Positions 45,804-57,431 of a stretch of DNA of 64,000 bases are shown in pieces (position 1 is the first letter of the stretch; each line of letters starts with the position of its first letter). The notes under the pieces were generated by a model that worked only from the letters and a program-made list of their open reading frames with translations, was not told the DNA's origin and made no database searches. The position numbers and the translations under genes were made by a program. The stretch comes from Pleurostoma richardsiae. Lineage: Eukaryota > Ascomycota > Sordariomycetes > Calosphaeriales > Pleurostomataceae. The DNA lies in the NCBI GenBank assembly GCA_030052745.1, contig JANBVO010000023.1, forward strand, positions 535,763-599,762, in the 5' to 3' direction.

Positions 45804-48272
45804 TCATACCCGCGCCGACACCCCCCTTCCGTAAGTGAGCTGGCTCAGTGACAGCGTCCTGGCGGCTTTCTTCCTCTTCGGGTCGTCATCGCTGTCCTGC
45901 TCCTCCCTGAGCTCTTCACCGAAAGCGCCGTAGCTGCGCGGCTCCTCCGCCGGCGTCTGGAAGTCCTCCTCCTGGTAGTCCTCCTTGGTCGGGCTAGAAT
46001 CGTCGTCTTCCTCGAACATGGATTGTGCGCTTGAGGACGGGGGAGGAGGCACCGTGATAGAGACAGGGGACAGGACAGCAGGAGTGGCCACGGTGGCCGC
46101 GGGAGCCGTTACTGTCACCGCCGCTGCCGCCGTCGTCGTTGTCGGCGACGTCGCCGTGGGCGCGAGACGCTCTCGGGAGCGGGACTTTGAAGGGTCTCGT
46201 ACCATTGCAAACATAGTCGTCGAGAGTGTATTGAGGCGCTGCGAGAGCTTCTTGACCTGCGCCTCCAGCGCTTGTCGGGCGGCACGCTCAGCCTCGAGCT
46301 GCGCCAGGAGTGCAGCGGCTTGTTGCTCATCGCCGTGGTCTCGACCCGCCTCAAGGGATGGCATGCTCGCTGCGCCGCGGATGGTAGACGTTGACATGGG
46401 GCGATCGGCCGGCGAAATGAGCGGCGCCGGATGGGATGTGGCAGGGATGGTATGCACCTGTGTGGAGGAGGATGGCGGGTGGAGGGAACCGATGTAGGTC
46501 TGGCCTTCGCCGAAGGACATGTGAGAGTGGGCGTCAGTGTCGGTAGAGTGCCTTGAGCTACTGTATCTCGAGCTGGACGCATTGAGGTCCTGAGACACAG
46601 CCTGACTCTGGTATATTGCAGGTATCTTTGGTGGTACCGCGCTGGTGAAAGCAAGAGGAGGCTCTGCAGCACCTTGTGAGGATGCCACCGCTGCCCGCTC
46701 GCCAAATTCGGAGAGCGGTCCCTTGAACCCCGGTAGGGAATGGCACAGCTGGTTGACCACCCGCGTCATTGTCTGCATCTGAGTCTCAAGATCACGGATG
46801 CGCACATCGATGCCCGCTGCTTGCGTGATCTTCATGCCGGCCATCTCGTTCATGGACGCTACAGAACCAAACGTGAACGGTTGAGGCGGCGTCTTGGGTG
46901 GCCGATCTAACGTTGGGGACTCCGGGAGGCTCACTGGCGCCTGACCGGCATCGCCGTTCCCTTCCACCGGTTCGTTCTCCGTCTCGGGAGCTGCGGAAGA
47001 TAGAGGGGAAAGGAAGCCAGGGTCGTAGCTCTCTCTCCAGTACCGGATCTCGTCGCTGCGCCGCCTTGTCTCGGACCGGCCGTCCATGACATCGTGCAGC
47101 TGTGACAGGGAGCGTGATCTCCGCCTGTGCGAGAGTTCTCCCCCGCCGTCGCTTGTTATCGCTCGACCTATTTGGTCCGGATCATCTGCTAATCCTCCCA
47201 GTCGGCTGCCCCGACCCTGGGAGCTAGCCGGTCGTGGGGACAGCCCTGCCCATTCTCCAAACTCTCCCCTCCGCGGTCCCAGAAATGTTCTACTCGTCAT
47301 CGTCGCCGCCCGCCTTCTGTTCGGCGAAGGATCGGCCTGCAAGGAATTGCGCGCGCTCTCGATCGCCGTAATGTCCTCGGGGCCTATGGAGTGCGAACGG
47401 AGGGCCCTGTCGAACTCTGTTATAGGTAACGATGCTGAGCGCTTCTGTTCAAGTTGGTTCGTTCGATTCAGTGCGCTCATATCCTGCAAGCGAAGAGGTA
47501 AGCTAGCTGACTTTCGTGTGGACAAGGAAAGGAACTGCTGGAAACGAAGGGAGCATACACTACGATGCGGCGTGGCAGTCAGGGTGGACATCCGGCCGGT
47601 CGTCGATACGGACCCCTGACTGCCCTTCTTCTTCCGCCCGAAGAGCTTGCTCAGCGCGCCGCGAAGCGCGGATTTCTTGCGTTCGGGTCGCGCTCCAGCC
47701 TGGCTAGTGTTGTTTGTAGATGCGCTGACCGTTGAGTACCGGAGCGTGCCAGAGGGATTGGTTCGGTGGCGTGGCGGAGAGCTCTGGGGGGCAGGGCCAC
47801 CGGAGCCGCTTGCGTCAGCAGGACCGGGACCAGCAGGAGGCGCCGGAGGTACTACGGACGTCGGTTCGGGTTGACTGGCTTGTGGGACATCGGTGCGACT
47901 TCCCGAGACACCCGCAGCGACTGGTATACCGGCGGCCTGCGGCGGTTGGGGCTGTCGCTGCTGGTCCACCTCCTTGCTCTCGAGGGGTGTTGGGCTGGCA
48001 ATGCCCGCGCCGGGCTTGCGTGTAGGGAATTCCTCGTCCATGGGGCTTGGGATCGGGATCGGGCCGGATATCTTCCCCCGGATGGACTGGTGTCCGGTCT
48101 TGGGCCGGCCAGCGCCGGGTGGAGACTTCCAGGGAGGCATGGTCGGCTCTGTCCACCCTTCAAGGTGACCGTCTTGGGAGGCTAGGGAGTCGATGGAGGA
48201 GCTACCGCGGTTAGACAAAGGAAGGGTAGTGGCGGTTGATATGGATGGAGACCGCTCCAAGCCATCTGGCAT
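45804..48272 (-). CDS. Large disordered protein with central coiled coil, function unknown
   Basis: Conserved-looking ascomycete protein of no known function. The frame from ATG 48272 is open for 822 residues. A good intron (47484-47558, GTATGC...TTGCAG, 75 bases) lies inside it, in phase and without stop. Splicing gives 797 residues and joins TATPHRS to DMSALNRTNQLEQKRSAS. The order is: Pro/Ser-rich N-terminus (1-200); basic patch KKSALRGALSKLFGRKKKG (about 207-225); a well-kept-looking block SLPITEFDRALRSHSIGPED; Ser/Arg-rich linker; a helix around MKITQAAGIDVRIRDLETQM; a clear coiled coil EQQAAALLAQLEAERAARQA with the following QALEAQVKKLSQRLNTL; a Thr/Ala-rich run; and an acidic tail (EEDDDSSPTKEDYQEEDF). 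The many Ser-Pro and Arg-x-x-Ser sites suggest a phosphorylated scaffold, perhaps cell-cortex or polarity linked, but this is a guess from composition. Confidence 0.8.
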   Translation of the reverse strand: MPDGLERSPSISTATTLPLSNRGSSSIDSLASQDGHLEGWTEPTMPPWKSPPGAGRPKTGHQSIRGKISGPIPIPSPMDEEFPTRKPGAGIASPTPLESKEVDQQRQPQPPQAAGIPVAAGVSGSRTDVPQASQPEPTSVVPPAPPAGPGPADASGSGGPAPQSSPPRHRTNPSGTLRYSTVSASTNNTSQAGARPERKKSALRGALSKLFGRKKKGSQGSVSTTGRMSTLTATPHRSVCSLRFQQFLSLSTRKSASLPLRLQDMSALNRTNQLEQKRSASLPITEFDRALRSHSIGPEDITAIESARNSLQADPSPNRRRAATMTSRTFLGPRRGEFGEWAGLSPRPASSQGRGSRLGGLADDPDQIGRAITSDGGGELSHRRRSRSLSQLHDVMDGRSETRRRSDEIRYWRESYDPGFLSPLSSAAPETENEPVEGNGDAGQAPVSLPESPTLDRPPKTPPQPFTFGSVASMNEMAGMKITQAAGIDVRIRDLETQMQTMTRVVNQLCHSLPGFKGPLSEFGERAAVASSQGAAEPPLAFTSAVPPKIPAIYQSQAVSQDLNASSSRYSSSRHSTDTDAHSHMSFGEGQTYIGSLHPPSSSTQVHTIPATSHPAPLISPADRPMSTSTIRGAASMPSLEAGRDHGDEQQAAALLAQLEAERAARQALEAQVKKLSQRLNTLSTTMFAMVRDPSKSRSRERLAPTATSPTTTTAAAAVTVTAPAATVATPAVLSPVSITVPPPPSSSAQSMFEEDDDSSPTKEDYQEEDFQTPAEEPRSYGAFGEELREEQDSDDDPKRKKAARTLSLSQLTYGRGVSARV

Positions 48273-51200
48273 TGTAATCGAATGGCAGGCCTCAGCCGAG
48301 GATTGTTGCGGCTACCAGCTCTCCCTTTCAGCTTCGGTCCACGAGCAAGGAGATCCACATGGCCAGCAATGCGGCTTGGAGTTGCCTGTGTGGGAGGGAG
48401 AGGGCGCGACGGTCTCAAGCCTCCATCAGGGCCGGTCACGCACCCCCAATCAATCAGAGGCAGCGGAGCAAGTCAGTGGCGTTTTCAAGGAGGGACGACT
48501 GAGGATCTGGGGATCTGGCCTCAGTTTATGGGTGTGAAAGGGTCAAGCAAGCATGGAGGAGGAGGCTGGCCACCGCGTCATGTATCATGCTGCAGCACCT
48601 CCTGCGACAAGTCCAGCCAAACCAGGAGAAGACGTGAAGTGGACAAAAGACTAGGCGAGGCACTCATACATACATATGGGCCGGAGGCGCACATGTAAAC
48701 AGGACGCAGAGCCCACAGACATGGCCCATGAAACATGCAAGCAGCGCCAATGGCAGATGCTAATGACCAGCATGCTGAGGTATTGCGCCGGACTGGGAAA
48801 GCCACGCAGTCCAGAGCGGAATCAGGAGGCATGGATCCCACTCATCCCAGGATAGGTTCGGATGGGACCATGTCTGCATGCAGTAAAGAGGAGGGAGGGG
48901 TGTGCAACTTTAGGCCCGCAGGGTGGAGACGGGGCGTGAGACTTGACTCTCTTGGGGAGGTCTCTCGCCGAGCTGCGAGAGGTCCAAGCTGCAGCTCCGA
49001 CTGTGTGCACCGTCGAGTGCGATATGAGGATGTGCCGCCATCGAAACAGGAGACGAGGCTCCCCCGAGCCCGTACGACTTTCCCGTCGTTGCCATACAGC
49101 ACATAGTGTGTCAGACGAAGCTTCCGTCTTCCACTGAGCAGTCTGACCTAGGCGGAGTGTCCATTCGTAACTGATGGGTGCTTCCTCTGCAGGTATTGCC
49201 AAGTAAGCGACCGGAATGTCGCAGTAATAAAGGAGGAATGCATGAGCCGCACTGAGAAGAGTCGAAGAACCGCTAGAATGCAGGGTGCAGGTCCTGCGGG
49301 GCAAGCCATTGAGGCAACTATTCTTCAATAATCTTCAGGGTGCTCCATCAGCGGCGCCGGTTGTTTGACAGCTGTAGGAGTCAAGGGAGCCGAGCCGAGT
49401 CCACCAGGCGCTGGCGTGGTCCACCCTCAATTCCTCCAGTTCGTAGTATGCTCTACAAGCTGACTGCAGACTGGAAGCTGTCGCCCAAGTATACGGGCGA
49501 GTACTTCCAAGCTAATACTTCTTCCAGAAGGAGACGCTTCTTCAACGCGTCCTCGTCGCCCTTGTCTCAGGGACCTTACAGTAGTGCTAGGAGGTTAGAG
49601 CGGGAAGAACCTGGCGCAGAGCAGCCGAGATCATACACTAGATCAACGGCCCATGAGCTGCACTAGGGGCTGGCAGTGGGACGTCGGCTTTTAAACAGCC
49701 GTAAGCACAGTAAACCCCTTTTTCCCGCTTCGGGACCTGGCAATGGACACTTCAACATGACGCAGACGCTCGCACTCTGCTCGGAATCTGAAGCCCTATC
49801 TAGGGCCTAGAATTGCGGCGGGGGCTCGTGTCGGTTGAGCAGCTTGTTGTCGAGGCTTCGGCCAGTTTTGACGGAAGCGAACAAGTTGGCAGACGCACAA
49901 ACCCAGCATCTCACGTGCGGCTTCCGTCATCGCGGTAGATACGGAGTGCAGCACGTTGTCTGAGGGTTGATGTCCAGATTCTTCTGTAACCAGGACACCC
50001 CTCACAGCCCCGCTGGTAAGCTCGAGCATCGCATCCCCCTTCCCGCCGAGCCCCATCATGCGAAACCGACATGGGACGCGGCTGAGTCCATCAGAGCCTG
50101 AGGCTCTTCGAAAAGTATCAAAGCCCTCCGCTCAGTCCGCTGAGGTCGGTTTGATCTCCCCCCAGCCGGACATTGTGGAGAGCTTCATATCGTCCAGGGA
50201 TCCGTCTTAAGATCTCCCGCCCGTCGACCTGAACCTGGTGCTCGCTGTGCGGGAAGCAAGCAATAGACGTCAAGGGCCTTATAAGATGGTGTCATAACCG
50301 TCACGAGCAAGCTTAGTAGATGCAGGCCACCGCTTGGCGATGCCTGCGCGCACTCCCATCGTGGGAATACAGAATGCAACCCCAGCGGCGTAGAGGAGGG
50401 TTGCTCTGCAGCGTGGCTGACGACAGAGTTGACCCCGTCCATTCTCGCGATTCCAAAGACCACCCAATGGAGACGCAGGCAGGTAGAAGAATAGAGCATT
50501 TTGCCGCAACAAGGCCATTCCTGCATGAATAGCCGTAGGAGTGCGTCGATGCGTTGTCTGTTTGAGCCGTATCTCCTTCGAGGCGACGACTCGCGGAGAC
50601 CCTCCCTACTGTGATTGAGCTACGAGCCGCGACCGATTTCGCGAGGCTAGGCTTGGTCTGCTGATTCGCCGTTTTTGGTCCGCTGTTAGATCTCTCCAGA
50701 TGCACTAGAGGTGCATTGCAGCTCGCATGCAGGCTCCTTTGCCAATCTGCTTGATGCCCGTCCACTCTCTGCATGCAGGCCGAGTATTAAGGAGCGTCTT
50801 AAGAGGACGAAGGTTTGCGAATGATAGACCGGAGCAGTCGGTCAACGGTTCTCAACAATCGCCCCCTGAGGCCCCTTCACTGCGCAGCTTGCGGTGAGAT
50901 CTGACGAGCGGGGAAGAGGGATACGATTCCGTCTAGGCGGATGCAACGCTGGGGAGAAGGAGGGCCTCAGCAAAACCGCAGTACGGCTCTGCGTTTGACG
51001 CCTGCTCCTACGTACAAGCTGTTCTCGACCAAGCTGACGTCGCTTCTGACTGTGCAGTGTGCAGACTGCAGAGCCGGCGACTCGAAACCCCGCGCTCGAG
51101 ATGATTTCCACAGCCCAGGACCGCACGGTCCGCGCAAGTGCAACCTGAAACAAGCCGGGGCCGGGGCAGTTCCATTTCTGAAGTTCTGGCTTTCGGGGTC

Positions 51201-51450
51201 CCATCCCGGATCACGATTCGTCTGATTATTCTGGTCTTCTTCCTTGAGACCGCCAACGAGTGGTCTGTGTCCTCTTAATTGGTCCCTGGGCTTGAACAAC
51301 GACCTTCCCTCTGGGACGGTACTATAGCATTTTATAGGAGACATTGCGTGGTTAAAGTCTACGACGTGCAGAGGCGAGATTGGGGAACCAGGAAGGCAAC
51401 CCGAGTGTGCCGGACTGTTATCAGAAGGAAGAGCCGGGGTTCATGTCATG
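48273..51450. other. Gene-free interval, 3.2 kb
   Basis: Between the start of the disordered-protein gene and the stop of the helicase gene. The left end should contain the promoter of the former, the right end the 3' UTR of the latter. Open frames of up to 168 residues exist on both strands, but they overlap one another and lack recognisable domains. Confidence 0.5.
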
Positions 51451-53887
51451 TTACCTCGTCAAGGACGAGAGGTCTGGGTATCTTAGATCCGCATTCTCCT
51501 CGAGGAAGTCCATCCACCTCTTCAAAAATTTGCTGCCTCTGTGAGGAAAGTCTCGGGTCAGACACGTTTCGTCATACAGACCGTATCGGAAAGAGACATC
51601 TGTGCATTCGGAACAATAGAGCACTCACCTCTTCACTGTTTCCGAGTCTCCAATGACCGTCAGCGAGCGTTTCGGGCGGGTCATTGCAACTGTAAACGGT
51701 GTTAGCCTCATCCTGTGATGGATCTACGGCGACGGGGGCCGCACAAGGAAATACCGACCGTTGAGACGCCGCTTCTCCCCGAGGAACCCGACCTCTCCTT
51801 CAGAATTGCTCCGCACGAGACTGACAATGACAGCCTCCTTCTCCCGGCCCTGGAAGCCGTCCACGCTTCCCAGCTCGATCCCCGGGAATGCTTCTTTAAG
51901 CGGCGCTAATAAGGCGAGCTTATCGGTTGCACCGTGTCAGTAACCTGACTCCATGGGGCTATATAGGAAAGCACATAATGGTGCTGCCGACAGGGGAAGC
52001 CAGCATGCTTACCTGAGCATTGTAGGGCGTTACCACGGCGATGTCTTCTGGCTTGACACCTGCTGCGACAAGGCTGCCGATGTGCTGCTTGACCAAGGCT
52101 GCCTCCATCTCGTTGCTTTTGCTGTCCCCGTAGAGCGACGCCTTCACGCTTTTGGTCGTATCTTCTTCCTCCGCTCTTTCGGCGAAGTCGCCACCTTGGG
52201 TATCAATGAAGACAAGAGGCTCGATTGTGTCGTCGTTTTCGTCGACATCATACGGTAGGTCCTTTAACAGACGGTCTTTGACTGAGTCGGCGGCGACGAG
52301 TTTAGACTCATACAGCTCATCAGAGGGGAATCGCATGATCTTCTCGTGCATTCGATATTGTACGATTAGCATCCTCTTGATGGACGGACCATGGAGGGCT
52401 AGCAGGCGGTCGAATAGTGTTGTCTCCAAAGTTGCACCTTTGATGAAGCCATCGGTGTCCTTGGGTTTAACAGGCTTCGACTTGGTATTGAGCGACTTGA
52501 TAGTCGGTGGCAGCTGCAAGTGATCTCCTGCGCATACCGCTTTCTTTGCAGACAGTAGGGGAACCCAGCACTGAGCCTCAAGAGCCTGGCTGGCCTCGTC
52601 AATGATAACAACGTCGAACTCTGAGTTCTTGAGCTGATAACCCCCTGCTCCGTGCAGAGTGGCAAGAACGACTTTGCTACTCTTGATGAGGCTGTCGACA
52701 CATCGTCGCTCTCGTTCCCTGTACTCCTTTCGCAGCTCCTTCAGGTCGGCGTATATCACCCTTCTCTCCCTTCCGTTCCTTGTCTTCCGAAGAGAGGCCT
52801 GCTTCGCATCCATGTCCGCGCGCACGTCCTTAACGATGGCTCCTGCTTCGGACGTCTGCGTGAGGACATCAAGGGAGTGATTTAGTACAGAGGGCAAGAG
52901 ACGAGCTGGGTGACCTAGGCGGATGATGGGGATTTTGTGAGGCGCTAGCCGCTCGACAATGTTGTCGACGGATATGTTCGAGGGACCGCAGACTAATATC
53001 CGCAAGTCCCTCTTGAGCATCTGCAGAATAAGCTCAATCAACGTGTGAGTTTTGCCTGTCTGCGATCGTTAGCCCTCTGGGACGGGACGGGACATTGAAG
53101 AGCTGCTTACTCCAGGGGGCCCATGAATAAGAGCAATCTCCCGTGATGCCAATGCAAAGCGAATAGCATCCTTCTGCGAGTCGTTTAGCGTAGGGTCGAC
53201 CCAATCTATCTTCCCGACCGTCGGGTCAGAGCTGAGGTTAGAGTGAACAGGCGAGGGACTGGATTGTCCAAACAGGACGCGGATGAAGATTGACTGTTCG
53301 GACTCGCTCATCTTCTGTAGCCGTTCCATCGTCTGGTTCATTCTAGGATGGACGCGTCCGTGTTAGCTTCGGCATTTCACACGACAACATACCATGTCAC
53401 TTCCCACTTACCTCCGATACGTGACATCGTCCGCCAGCTTCACCATCCACACCCTCCCGCCCGGCACGCTCTCCTCCTTGTCCTCATCCAGAGCGACGCC
53501 CACGTCCCCCCTGCGCACCCGCGTGACCACGCCCCTGACACCCTTCCTCTCCAGATCCTTTACTTCCCTCTTCTTTGCCGTCCCCGCCGGCTGCTCGGAC
53601 ACGAGCACTATGTCGCCCGTGCGGATGCCGTGCTCCGGCAGCTCTCCGGACCCCGAGGCCGTGGCCGGGTCGGGCGCCAGCTCCAGTACGGTGCGGCCCC
53701 CCAGCCCGGTGCGCTGCGAGGAGACGACCAGGTTGGCGAGGGCGACGCCGGCGCGCTGCAGCGCCGCGGGACTGTGACTGCTGATGAGGGTGCTGGTCTC
53801 GGCGATCTCGCTCTGCAGCTCGGCGTCCAGCAGGGCGAGCTGCGTCCGCGCGAAGGCCGGGATGTCGACCGCCACATCTGGCGCCAT
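51451..53887 (-). CDS. SF1B helicase, IGHMBP2/Hcs1 type
   Basis: ATP-dependent 5'-3' helicase of the Upf1-like SF1 family, closest in layout to yeast Hcs1 (DNA polymerase alpha-associated helicase A) and human IGHMBP2. Six exons (minus): 53887-53412, 53342-53111, 53059-52013, 51918-51759, 51689-51629 and 51538-51451, giving 687 residues. All five introns are GT-AG with lengths from 51 to 94. Exon 2 ends in GPPG and exon 3 begins TGKTHTLIE, so the Walker A motif GPPGTGKT (K239) is created by splicing. Other motifs are Ia [25 protein letters not shown] (D390, E391), [41 protein letters not shown] and [18 protein letters not shown]. The N-terminal beta-barrel ([18 protein letters not shown]) matches domain 1B. 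No R3H or AN1 finger follows, as in fungal Hcs1. It probably acts in nuclear DNA replication, with possible translation-linked roles as in IGHMBP2. Confidence 0.93.
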
Positions 53888-54614
53888 GTCACCGGTCTTT
53901 GTAGGTTTCTCAGCCGGGCTGGCCCGCGATTTTGGACCGTTAGAGAACGGACAGGCTCATGGCCTCGCAGGCAGCATATCAACACCCAAAGTCTTTAACG
54001 TTTTCGGTTCCTTCTTCGGATTGCGAAAGTTTCGGAGTCCTTAGGGAAGCCTGAGATCTTGGAAGACTGCCAAGTCAGGACGTGATGTACCGTCCCTTTA
54101 ACTCGAACTATAGAATGTACCTGTACTTGCTCTTGTGGTGTACCTAAGCTCACCTGAGCTTCAGCAGGATCGCGGGGTACTGTCGCGGGGCATCCTGAGG
54201 AAGGAGCTCCTGAGAGGTTTCCCTAACAGATTCCATCTAATATACACGAAGCTCTCAGCTTATAATGTTAGTGCACGATGCATTATGTCACAACACGGCC
54301 AAGTGCGTTTTGTTGGGGTGGGTCAACAAAAGGGCCTCGAGCACAAACTGTTGTAGGTCGAAGCAGTCATCGAATATCTGATTGATGAGTTTCAATTCAT
54401 ATCTTCCCTGTCTGGCTCGTAAGTCCAAGACTATCGAAGAACGCGCTCAAAAATCCTGACGCCATCCATGACCAATGCCGCTATTCCGGACTTTCGGGGA
54501 GACGAGACGGATCTCCCCACAACGAAAGCGCCAAAGACAATGACTGACCAGTGCCAAACAACCTATTTATACATGCCAAGGGAACTGCTCATGATCTCAT
54601 CAGGCCTCGCTGCT
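53888..54614. other. Intergenic spacer, helicase promoter
   Basis: 727 bases between the start of the helicase gene and the stop of the next minus-strand gene. The left half is expected to hold the helicase promoter. I see no gene; a GTACCTGTACTTG and GTACCTAAGCTCACCTGAGC patch lies at about 54117-54160. Confidence 0.5.
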
Positions 54615-55820
54615 TTACATGTCGTCTTCCACAAGACCTAGCACATCCAACTCCGTCTTCACCATGCGCTCAAACTCCTCGCGATCGATGCCTGCTGCGC
54701 GCGACAGCAGGAAGAGACTCCTGATGCTTCGTGACACGTGCTGCTTGACGCCGAACTCGCTTTGATTTTGTCTTCCCGCCCGCTCCTCCAGCTTGGCTAC
54801 GGTTATTGACCCATTCGAGCTCGCGCTGGACGCCGGCCGCGGGTGCGCGAGACTGGCGGTTCGCTCCTCGTCGTCCTGCGACCTCGCAGACGGCGACGGT
54901 GCAAGCGTCCATGCCTCGTTGGTCTCGTTCAGCTCCGTCTCCTCCTGACCGTGACTCAAGCCCTCATCTGCGCGGCGAGGGACCGGATGTGCTAGGCCGA
55001 GCGGCGGCGACACCTCGACATGCTGGACCTCCTCATCGGGGTCGTGGTTGTCCATGGCCGGCTGGACGTTGTCATACTGCGCAAAATAGGCATCCTCAGC
55101 AGCCGTGTCTCTGTGAGTCTCGTATTGCGATGTCTGTGTTGACGCGGGAGCAGGAGACCGCTTGACTGCCGGCGTGCGTGCTGGTGTAGCGTCGTATCGC
55201 GCCCAGTAGTCATCGTCGTCGTCATCATCCTCCACTTCTCCGGCTGTATGGTGACCGGCGTGACCATGCGTATGGCCATAGCCGTTCGTCGTGTGCTTCG
55301 AATGAATCTCCTTGAATGCCTTCTCTGCCTCATCGACAGTCGACCTCCCATCGAACGAAGCGAAAGGCGACGGCTTGTCCGCTATACTGACCTCGCCGAC
55401 CCTCCAGCCGTCGCCCCCGCCCTCCTGATCACCGGTGCAGTATACGAGTCGGAAAAAGAGCTCAAGTTCTTCGAGAACGGCGAGCGCTTGTAGAGTCTCC
55501 GCATCGACCCGCCGATACTGCAATTTGATTTCGGAGTCCCAGTCGATCTCGATCTCGCCCGAAGCTGGATGGGGCTCTAGCCGTTCGGTCTGGACTACAC
55601 CAGGGAGTTTTGCAGCCTTGGCTGTGTCGTAGGACAGCAGCCTGATCCACGGCTCATTGCTCGAGGAAGATAATAACTGCACCCGCTGGCGGAGGATAGG
55701 TGAGAGAACAGGCAGCACCGCTGCTGGTGGCTGGTTCGATACTGCGGCTCCGGGCAGCGAGGGCAAGAGAGGTGCCAATATTGCCCGGACGTCGGGAGTC
55801 GTTATGCTCGAGGAGGCCAT
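54615..55820 (-). CDS. Conserved fungal protein with acidic linker, function unknown
   Basis: Intronless 401-residue protein that looks like a conserved ascomycete hypothetical; I cannot assign a function. Residues 1-140 read as folded and mainly helical (TTPDVRAILAPLLPSLPGA, LSPILRQRVQLL, SSSNEPWIRLLSYD). They are followed by an acidic hinge with the marked DDDDDDDYWARYD sequence and a second copy-like AYFAQYDNVQP about 50 residues later. Both share a Y-[WF]-A-x-Y-D core, which may be a short linear binding motif. A His-rich patch (GYGHTHGHAGHH) precedes the acidic run. The C-terminal 80 residues contain a helical segment (VSRSIRSLFLLSRAAGIDREEFERM) and end in EDDM. The ATG at 55820 is chosen because the open frame further upstream to 56018 has no ATG at its start and its sequence looks like leader DNA. 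Confidence 0.78.
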   Translation of the reverse strand: MASSSITTPDVRAILAPLLPSLPGAAVSNQPPAAVLPVLSPILRQRVQLLSSSSNEPWIRLLSYDTAKAAKLPGVVQTERLEPHPASGEIEIDWDSEIKLQYRRVDAETLQALAVLEELELFFRLVYCTGDQEGGGDGWRVGEVSIADKPSPFASFDGRSTVDEAEKAFKEIHSKHTTNGYGHTHGHAGHHTAGEVEDDDDDDDYWARYDATPARTPAVKRSPAPASTQTSQYETHRDTAAEDAYFAQYDNVQPAMDNHDPDEEVQHVEVSPPLGLAHPVPRRADEGLSHGQEETELNETNEAWTLAPSPSARSQDDEERTASLAHPRPASSASSNGSITVAKLEERAGRQNQSEFGVKQHVSRSIRSLFLLSRAAGIDREEFERMVKTELDVLGLVEDDM

Positions 55821-57431
55821 TTTGAGAGATTTGTGTTTCGTATGCAAGATCAGAGTGCGCGGCGGTCTGCCCGAGAACCAGCTCTTCTTATGTTGCACGC
55901 CTGGCTGGGCCGGTCTCACTTGTGCTCCCAAACCGCGGAAGGTGGCTTGGTCGAGGCCTGGCTGACAGTAATCACATGCAGGAGGAGCCTGTCGACGCTG
56001 AGCCCTAGAACGCCTCACACTTGATTTCTCGGCGCGGAAGAAGCACAGCAGTAAGATGATGAATATGCTGAATGCTCAGGAGGATATGGACGAGAGAGAA
56101 AGCAAGGTGAGGAAGATGGGGGCGCGGAAGAGACACGGCACACGGCACAAACATCGTAAAGCACAAACATAGCGGCCCCGTGGTCGCAGACCCCCTCGAC
56201 TCCAGACGTCACAAGCCAAAGGCGCGGGCGAAGACCCTCCTCGTCTCCGCAACTCCGCTCTCCAGCGTGTTCGGGGCATTTCAGCCAATTCCCTTCCGCC
56301 TTCTCGGGCGGAGGGAACCAATCACGCGCCACCTTTTGCACAAGTGCTCGCTGGATCATTTTAACCATCGCCTTTCGCTCTTTTAGATGGATATTGAGAA
56401 TCGTGCCAGGACTCCACTGCTGGCGCTCCACGCCGTTTCACATCTCTGCTCATGGCCAGTCGGCCTCGTCATCGTCTGCCGTGCATATCGCGGCTCTGCT
56501 CGTATATCATCCCTTCATTCGACGTGTCATCTTGACAGAGAACTCTTTTCAGAGCCTGTCCTGTGACCTTCCTACCTTGGTCCCTCTGCGGAGTCAATTT
56601 GAGACGAGCCTGTCTTGTCTTGGTAGGGTAATATTCAGACGGTTACCACGAAGCTTTCGGAACAGTCGGCAGCAAACCAGTGGGATGGCCCTGCGGACCT
56701 TGATCATATTTGTCTAGATGGGTTAGGCAAGCCGAAGAGCCCGGGTGTGCCTGACTGCCGTGGGCCGGATTGATACTCCAGACAAGTCGCATGCCGGGCC
56801 ATTCCTACATTTGCTTCTACTGCTCTGTAGAAGTCAATTGCTATTTGTTTCTGTTACTGGTTGATACACCCGCCACAGGTAAGCTCACAACCATCAATTC
56901 CCGACGGTTGAAGTGAAAACGCCGTGAGTACCTTAACCTGTGGCGTCTCACATTCGCAGCAGTGACAGCGGCTATAGGAGGGCATAGCCAGATATTTCAT
57001 CTCTCAGTGTAGTTCTCTGAACAGCAGAAATGTGTCTTGACTCCAGCTCAGACGGTCGATAGAATGCGCATGTTGCCCGTTGTGTGCACTTGAATAGGTA
57101 GGTAGCTGGTACAGTACGTACGTCATTGATAAGGGCGCTTATCAGCAACCATTCATTCCAAAAACATCGAGCAAAATCCTCTCAGCATCAGCAGCACAGG
57201 GAGAAAGGACCGCCAGACCAAGCCGCCGTATCTCTAAGCTGTAAAGACAAGTCATAGCAGAAGCAATTGCATTTATAAGTCCAAGAGACCTATATGAAGT
57301 GCTTAACCCTGGCTGTGGGTCAGCTCCGGACTCCAGTGATTGCCTCGCGACTGGCATTCTTCAGTGTGGACCGCGTCCCATTCGAGGGAGGATCAGGAGC
57401 CATTTAGGGAAGAAAAGGAAGAGTTGGATGG
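55821..57431. other. Divergent gene-free interval, 1.6 kb
   Basis: Lies between the starts of the unknown acidic-linker gene (minus) and TPC1 (plus) and should hold both promoters. A plus-strand pyrimidine-rich patch near 56380-56560 is visible. No gene and no thiamine-pyrophosphate riboswitch could be recognised in the TPC1 leader. Confidence 0.5.

Noticed and set aside
57301-57431. TPP riboswitch in the TPC1 leader
   Set aside because: Fungal TPP riboswitches control thiamine biosynthesis and transport genes, but I saw no CUGAGA-type conserved core in the leader.
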